Shown piece by piece: positions 59,299 through 64,000 of a stretch of 64,000 bases of DNA. Source of the stretch: Phascolomyces articulosus (taxonomy: Eukaryota; Mucoromycota; Mucoromycetes; Mucorales; Lichtheimiaceae); NCBI GenBank assembly GCA_025677815.1, contig JAIXMP010000008.1, positions 682,001 through 746,000 of the forward strand, given 5' to 3'. The translations under genes and the position numbers were made by a program. Numbering within the stretch: the first letter of the stretch is position 1; each line of letters starts with the position of its first letter. The notes beneath the pieces were generated by a model, which was not told the origin of the DNA, did not search any database, and saw only the letters and a list, made by a program, of their open reading frames with translations.

Positions 59299-60676
59299 AT
59301 GACTTCAACTCCAATCCCTAGTACCGAAACAAAATCATCCTATGATGACAATGTAATGCATTGTTTCCTACTTTATTTTGTCAATTATTTGAAAGTATGA
59401 ACTCATTTTATTTTTTGATATTTTTTAAAACAAAAGATCTTGTTAGAACCATACCAATACTTGTGTGATCACCCAGGAAAGGACATTCGTGCCAAGCTAA
59501 TTGCAGCATTTGATGCTTGGCTTCAGGTCCCATCCGAAAAATTAGAAGCCATTACCAAAGTTGTACAGATGCTTCATACAGCTAGTTTAATGTGAGTGAA
59601 TCAAGAGTTGATTGATGCTTTCTTAAGTTTGAAATTTCAAAAAAATACTGACTCTCTATTTTTGAAGGATTGATGACGTTCAAGATGACTCTGATCTCAG
59701 ACGAGCAGTTCCTGTTGCACATCATATCTTTGGCATCCCCCAGACCATTAATTCTGCCAATTATGTCTACTTTATGGCTTTACAAGAAATATTAAAATTA
59801 AAACAACCCAATATGGTAGCGATATATACTGAAGAATTACTTAATTTACATCGAGGACAAGGAACAGAATTGTTTTGGCGTGATTCACTCACATGTCCGA
59901 CGGAGGAACAATACGTTGATATGGTGAACAATAGTAAGTCTTTCTTTTTTTATAGATTAAAATGGATAAGAGAAGTTGGTTATGGTAGGGGATCAACTAA
60001 ACTTTGTTGGCAACATTGATTTACCTGACAGAAACGAGTGGATTACTCAGATTAGCTGTCCGATTGATGCAAGAAGCAAGCAGTAGTTCGGTGTAAGTCT
60101 AATTTTTTCCCACTAATATTGTATTAAGGGACAAATAGAGCGGTTATTTATGCATTTCAACCTATTGTCATTGCTATCCTGCATGTTTTTATTTTATGTT
60201 CTTTTTAGAGATTACACATATTTGGTTAATATCATCGGAATTCATTTCCAGGTCCGTGATGATTATATGAATCTACAATCAGACTCGGTAAGTAATTAAA
60301 AAAGGTTGATTTACATAAAAAATGCACTCCAAACTAATTGATATATTTTCCGGGGATGTATAATGTTTATGGATCGTACTAGTATTCAAAAAACAAGGGA
60401 TTTTGTGAAGATCTTACGGAAGGTAAATTCTCCTTCCCTGTAATTCATGCAATTCGTGCCGATCCATCAAATCGGCAATTGCTCAATATTGTGAGTCAAA
60501 AACCAACTGCAGTGGAAGTAAAGCAATATGCTTTGGAAATTATCAAACGAACAGGAACATTCGAATATGTGAAAGAGTTTTTGAAAAAGAAAGAAGAAGA
60601 AGCACGAAGGGAAATTGAGTCATTAGGTGGTAATAGTCTATTAGAAAAGGTGATGGATTCGTTATCCATAAAATAA
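59299..60676 (+). CDS. Geranylgeranyl diphosphate synthase
   Basis: Six or so exons from [18 protein letters not shown] to TAA at 60676. GGPP synthase condenses IPP with farnesyl-PP to give C20 GGPP for protein prenylation and, in many zygomycetes, for carotenoids and trisporoids. Motifs in order: [20 protein letters not shown]; the first Asp-rich motif [15 protein letters not shown] (DDxxDxxxRR); [55 protein letters not shown]; and the second Asp-rich motif [13 protein letters not shown] (DDxxN). Then [20 protein letters not shown] with the conserved [15 protein letters not shown] box. The residues before the first motif (HTASLM) lack bulky aromatics, consistent with a C20 rather than C15 product. 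About 300 aa, as expected. Confidence 0.93.
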
Positions 60677-60898
60677 TTTTCACAAATTCACATCTTTCTT
60701 GAATTACATTATAACACATATCCTTTTAACCCCATCATTATCAATGTATATATATACACACACATTCAATATCTTAATCCTACCAAAAATAATAACCATA
60801 ATTGTGATTTTATAATGAACCATTTGTAATAGTATCTAGCATAATAACAATTGCTAGGTTAGTATAATTTATATAATTTTACAGGGGTCCCCACAAAA
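60677..60898. other. 3' flank of the GGPP synthase gene
   Basis: AT-rich, with a short (AC) run near 60757-60764 and the palindrome GGGGTCCCC at about 60884-60892 next to an acceptor-like TTTTACAG. Confidence 0.4.
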
Positions 60899-61251
60899 GT
60901 GATTATCATTATAGCTACAGCACGTTGGACAGGAGGCATGACAATTGCTCCTCATCCCATTACTACTGTAACAATTTATGAAACAACCGAAGTTGTTGGT
61001 TATTGTACCGTTTATGCTTATCCATACATCGAAGAGAAAAAGCGGAACAAGTGGGATAAATATGAAGAAAGGAAGAAGAATGGTTGGGGAATATGACAAG
61101 AAAGGACGTTCGAAATATAGCGAGAATGATATATGGGGTGAAGATGAAGGCGGCAACTGGGAAGACGATATGACTGGAAAGATGGCAAAGACCGGGATAA
61201 CGATATAAAATGGAAAAGAAAGGTGATAAGAAGGACAAGAAGAAATAAGAT
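60899..61251 (+). pseudogene. Decayed gene, possibly for a secreted protein with a charged tail
   Basis: A protein-like frame reads TARWTGGMTIAPHPITTVTI and ETTEVVGYCTVYAYPYIEEK, then KRNKWDKYEERKKNGWG, where it stops. After a frame change it resumes EYDKKGRSKYSENDIWGEDE and, after a second change, runs into a Lys/Asp-rich end. Thr/Val-rich secreted domain plus Lys/Asp tail is a pattern seen in fungal surface proteins; that is only a resemblance. No start codon or signal peptide precedes it. The miniature transposon begins two bases after this block. Confidence 0.4.
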
Positions 61252-61253
61252 TA

Positions 61254-61624
61254 CAGTGGTCAGCCACCTTTTGCAACAGTGGTAATTTCAGCAATTTTGG
61301 TGCAGAAATCGAGTAATTGCAAAAACCGAGGTATCCAGTATCTTAGTATTACCCATGCTGTTATGTGTTGTACTATATCGTAAAGTAGATAAAGGCTTTT
61401 TGATTACACATGAAATTACCTCATTAAGCTGTAACAGATGTGATTTCACTCATTCTTTGCAAAATAAGAGGTGAATTTACATCCGATAAGACCCAACACC
61501 CGTAAATAATGATGCAAATTCCAAATGTGCAAATTTTATAAGTATTTTTGGTAATTCTCACTAAATTGGCGCGGAAATCGTAGAGAATGCAAACAGTGGA
61601 AGTGCAAAAAGTGAGGGACCACTG
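61254..61624. mobile_element. MITE with 22-base inverted repeats and TA duplication (pogo/Tc1-mariner-like)
   Basis: The left end starts CAGTGGTCAGCCACCTTTTG and the right end, read inward on the other strand, CAGTGGTCCCTCACTTTTTG. 18 of the first 22 bases match. The element is 371 bp and is flanked on both sides by TA (61252-61253 and 61625-61626), the target site used by Tc1/mariner/pogo transposases. No transposase frame is inside, so it is non-autonomous. A subterminal motif recurs in direct orientation: GGTGCAGAAATCG near 61301 and GGCGCGGAAATCG near 61568, each followed by an AATGCAAA-like string. The CAGTGG-type ends suggest the pogo/Fot1 branch. Confidence 0.85.
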
Positions 61625-61626
61625 TA

Positions 61627-61819
61627 GATAGTAGTTGTTCTCCTTTATTACTATATAATATATAGTTATACGATTAATTGATACATATTCATTTCCAAAA
61701 TTCTAAGCATTATCATATAAATACATGATATATAAAAAAATAGTTTCCTTTATTTGATATCAAAACAAGTAACAATGTATTCTTTTTGTATCTCGCTAGA
61801 GCGCGACGGTTTGTTTTTT
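61627..61819. other. 3' flank of the tripeptidyl-peptidase II gene
   Basis: AT-rich interval between the miniature transposon and the stop codon of the leftward gene. No further feature seen. Confidence 0.4.
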
Positions 61820-64000
61820 CTAGAAACGTGCCAAACCTCCAGGAGGTCGACGGATCAATGACCATTTTGTATCATATTTATGCCAAAGATCCCAACCCAA
61901 ATCAGAATAGATATCCCGTCGGACAGCCCATGCTTTTTGAATATCTGAGACAGTGTCAGATTTGATACTCAAATCAGACAAATATTTCTCTACGACCTTC
62001 AATGCTGTACCATAACGACCAGCGATTTGATCACGCTTGACCTTGACCAAAGTAGATACAAGATCACTCTCATCTTGATTACTCCATTGTTTCCATGACT
62101 TTAAGTTTGTTTCAAATTCTTGCGTTTCTTCCTTGGTGAGAATACATGCGTAAGCCAATGTCTTGTTCTTGAATGCAGAGGCTACATGCTGAACTTTCTT
62201 GTCAATCTCCTTTCGCTGTTCTTTGATATCTTCGGGTTCGTCCGATTGCTGCTTGCTTTGATGACGGCCAAAGAATTCAAGTAATGGTGCTTGGTCAATT
62301 TGTTGAAGAATCTTGTCAGCAAGACCAGTAATTTCTGTCGCCTTTTCTTTGGCAAGCTTCTTATCCGATGAAGATGAGGAAGAAGCCAAAAGGCATTCAA
62401 CAGCACCACCAGCTGTTTTCCAAATGGAATCAATCTTGTAATTCAAGAGGGCAATATCATTAGCATAATCCTGTTCCAATTTGGCGAGTAAGGCTTGTTG
62501 CACTTGAGAGTTTTCACCAAATTTATCAAGATAAGAGATTTGAAGATCACGGACAGCATCAGCTAATTGACTCTTGACCTTATCATCTTCAGAAGTTTTA
62601 TTATTCTTGCCATTTAAATCCTTTGCATCTTTCGATTTGGGCTCTGGAGGAATCGAGTAAATTGCTTTATATTGTCCACCATCCACCTTGTGGCTAGTAA
62701 ATGTCAGTTTACCAACAAGAGCATCACCGGGCTTAGCTTCCTTAGGGACCCATTGTTGATCTTTAAGAGGTGGGGCAATATAACACACCTTAGGATCATG
62801 CTTTTCTAATTGAATCTTAGAAATTGTACCACCTGAATAAACATCCTTAATGGTTGCATAAGTGCTAAAGCTGACATTCTTGATATTCATATCCAATTCA
62901 CAAATGGTGCTCTTGAGTTTTTCTAAAGCGCTTTCGTCTTCTGTAGTCAGTTGTAACATAATGGTGTATTCTCCTTTGGTATCCAATTTGAATGTATGAT
63001 CAAAAACATCAAGATAGCCAACTACCTTTCGATTGGCATCATATACTATAATTATAAACTAATATGAGTAAAGTTTTAAGCAAAAAAGGTAAAGTATGCG
63101 TGTAACAAAAAGAAGCAAATATTTACCAATGCCAAAGACACCAGCAAGGAAGTGTTCATACAATTGATTCATCAAAGTGGGGAATCGTGGTGTAATTGAA
63201 GTACTATTTTCAACCTTGAAAGAGTATGATAGAACCAAAGCATAAAGAACACGCGTATCTGGCAATGTGTTACGATCTGCATGGAGCGGTGTAATCGATG
63301 ACTCGGTTGGTCTAAGATATTTGCGAACCTTATCTACATTGCATCATGCATAAAGTTAGTAAAAAAAAATACCAGATAATACGAGAAAATTATAAGTATG
63401 TCTTACTGAAGCTTGTGCTAATCTCGATTTTGTTTTCCTTGCGAACACCAGCAACAATGTCCAAACGAGTCACTTGAGGTTCCAAATGAACCACACCTTG
63501 TCCATCAGCAAGGTTACCAGCAAGACGAACACCATGAAACTCAATTTCTAAATCGATAAAATGTCTACCAAGACCAGACCAAAATTGGGCAAGACAGAAT
63601 TCCATATTCAAACCACCACGAACAGCAAATCGGACAGTAATCACTTGATCTTCGGAATTCGAGTCACCAAAAGATCCAGAGCCAAGAAGGAATCCATAAG
63701 TTTGTTTATCCTTTTGATTCTTCTTTGGGACAAGTTGAAGCAAATGTAACATGAATCTTGCAGGGCATGTATCCACATTGGTCTTGGCTCGAAGTGTCAA
63801 CTTGGCATAAGTAGCACCTTCAGGAACTTGAACAAAACGACGCATAATATCACCAGGTCCAAATTCAATACCTCGGTATTCCAAGGAGCCATTGGTTGGA
63901 ACAGTAGGTTTAACAACAGATACAGGGACCTTGAAAAGAGGACCACGTTCTGGTGCAGATGTATCATAACCGAGAATTTCACCATAATGGAATTCACTTT
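61820..64000 (-). CDS. TPP2: Tripeptidyl-peptidase II, C-terminal part (gene continues beyond the window)
   Basis: Read leftward from the right edge in at least three exons to TAG at 61820. TPP II is a giant cytosolic subtilisin-type exopeptidase that removes tripeptides downstream of the proteasome. The visible part begins SEFHYGEILGYDTSAPERGP, LFKVPVSVVKPTVPTNGSLE and RGIEFGPGDIMRRFVQVPEG, which is the conserved region after the catalytic domain. It continues FMLHLLQLVPKKNQKDKQTY, VTRLDIVAGVRKENKIEI, then VYDANRKVVGYLDVFDHTF and DTKGEYTIMLQLTTEDESAL. The long helical C-terminal domain contains LADAVRDLQISYLDKFGENS and ends GWDLWHKYDTKWSLIRRPPG then GLARF. The catalytic Asp/His/Ser domain lies outside the window. 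Intron joins near 63407/63332 and 63126/63050 keep frame. Confidence 0.92.

Noticed and set aside
60881..60893. CAGGGGTCCCC as the end of a second transposon enclosing the first
   Set aside because: No matching inverted end was found to the right of the miniature element; it is a short palindrome only.
1..64000. CRISPR array, operon or prokaryotic system
   Set aside because: No regularly spaced repeats; genes have spliceosomal introns and fungal families, so the window is eukaryotic nuclear DNA.

Overview
This looks like fungal nuclear DNA. It is AT-rich, with compact genes split by many short GT-AG introns and AT-rich gaps full of microsatellites. The gene set (Zn2Cys6 factor, class I myosin with an acidic Arp2/3-type tail, Sct1/Gat1-type acyltransferase, Svp26, Sec9, Vti1) is fungal. 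An Abraxas-like MPN protein, tripeptidyl-peptidase II and elongin A, together with the very short introns, suggest an early-diverging lineage, probably Mucoromycota. The phylum is inferred from gene content and style, not from a search.

Layout. 1-4.4 kb: AT-rich, with coding-like remnants and possible non-coding splice sites. 4.4-6.0 kb (-): transcription factor with two Zn2Cys6 clusters. 7.6-11.2 kb (-): Ctf4/AND-1 replisome adaptor. 11.4-12.8 kb: coding-like remnants. 13.3-14.0 kb (-): secreted 224-aa protein of unknown function. 14-22.1 kb: a gene desert with remnants, a repeat-rich low-complexity tract and recurring motifs. 22.1-23.2 kb (+): leader-like exon, a cluster of four strong RNA hairpins, then a small mitochondrial RRM-like gene. 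23.5-27.1 kb (-): VTI1 SNARE and a cytochrome P450. 28.9-32.7 kb (+): mitochondrial SpoU-type rRNA methyltransferase and a MEF2/Rlm1-type MADS-box factor. 33.5-36.3 kb (-): glycerol-3-phosphate acyltransferase. 36.9-37.4 kb (+): three exon-like blocks of an unknown gene.

38-64 kb is gene-dense: SVP26 (-) | Abraxas-like (+), unknown small gene (-), SNIP1/Pml1 (-) | PPIL1 (+), elongin A (+), H2A.Z (-), small mitochondrial-like gene (-) | class I myosin (+), Sec9 (+), Pus1 (+), 5'-nucleotidase-like metallophosphatase (-) | GGPP synthase (+), a decayed gene next to a TA-flanked miniature inverted-repeat transposon, and the C-terminal part of tripeptidyl-peptidase II (-, running off the right edge). 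Bars mark divergent pairs with short shared promoters.

The genes are mostly housekeeping: replication and chromatin (Ctf4, H2A.Z), transcription (elongin A, MEF2, Zn cluster), splicing (SNIP1 and PPIL1 share one promoter), RNA modification (Pus1, MRM3-like), membrane traffic (Vti1, Sec9, Svp26, myosin I), and lipid and isoprenoid synthesis (GPAT, GGPPS, P450). No CRISPR array, rRNA or confident tRNA gene was seen. The least explained signals are the hairpin cluster at 22.35-22.55 kb, the secreted 224-aa protein, and several small or decayed genes in the AT-rich gaps.
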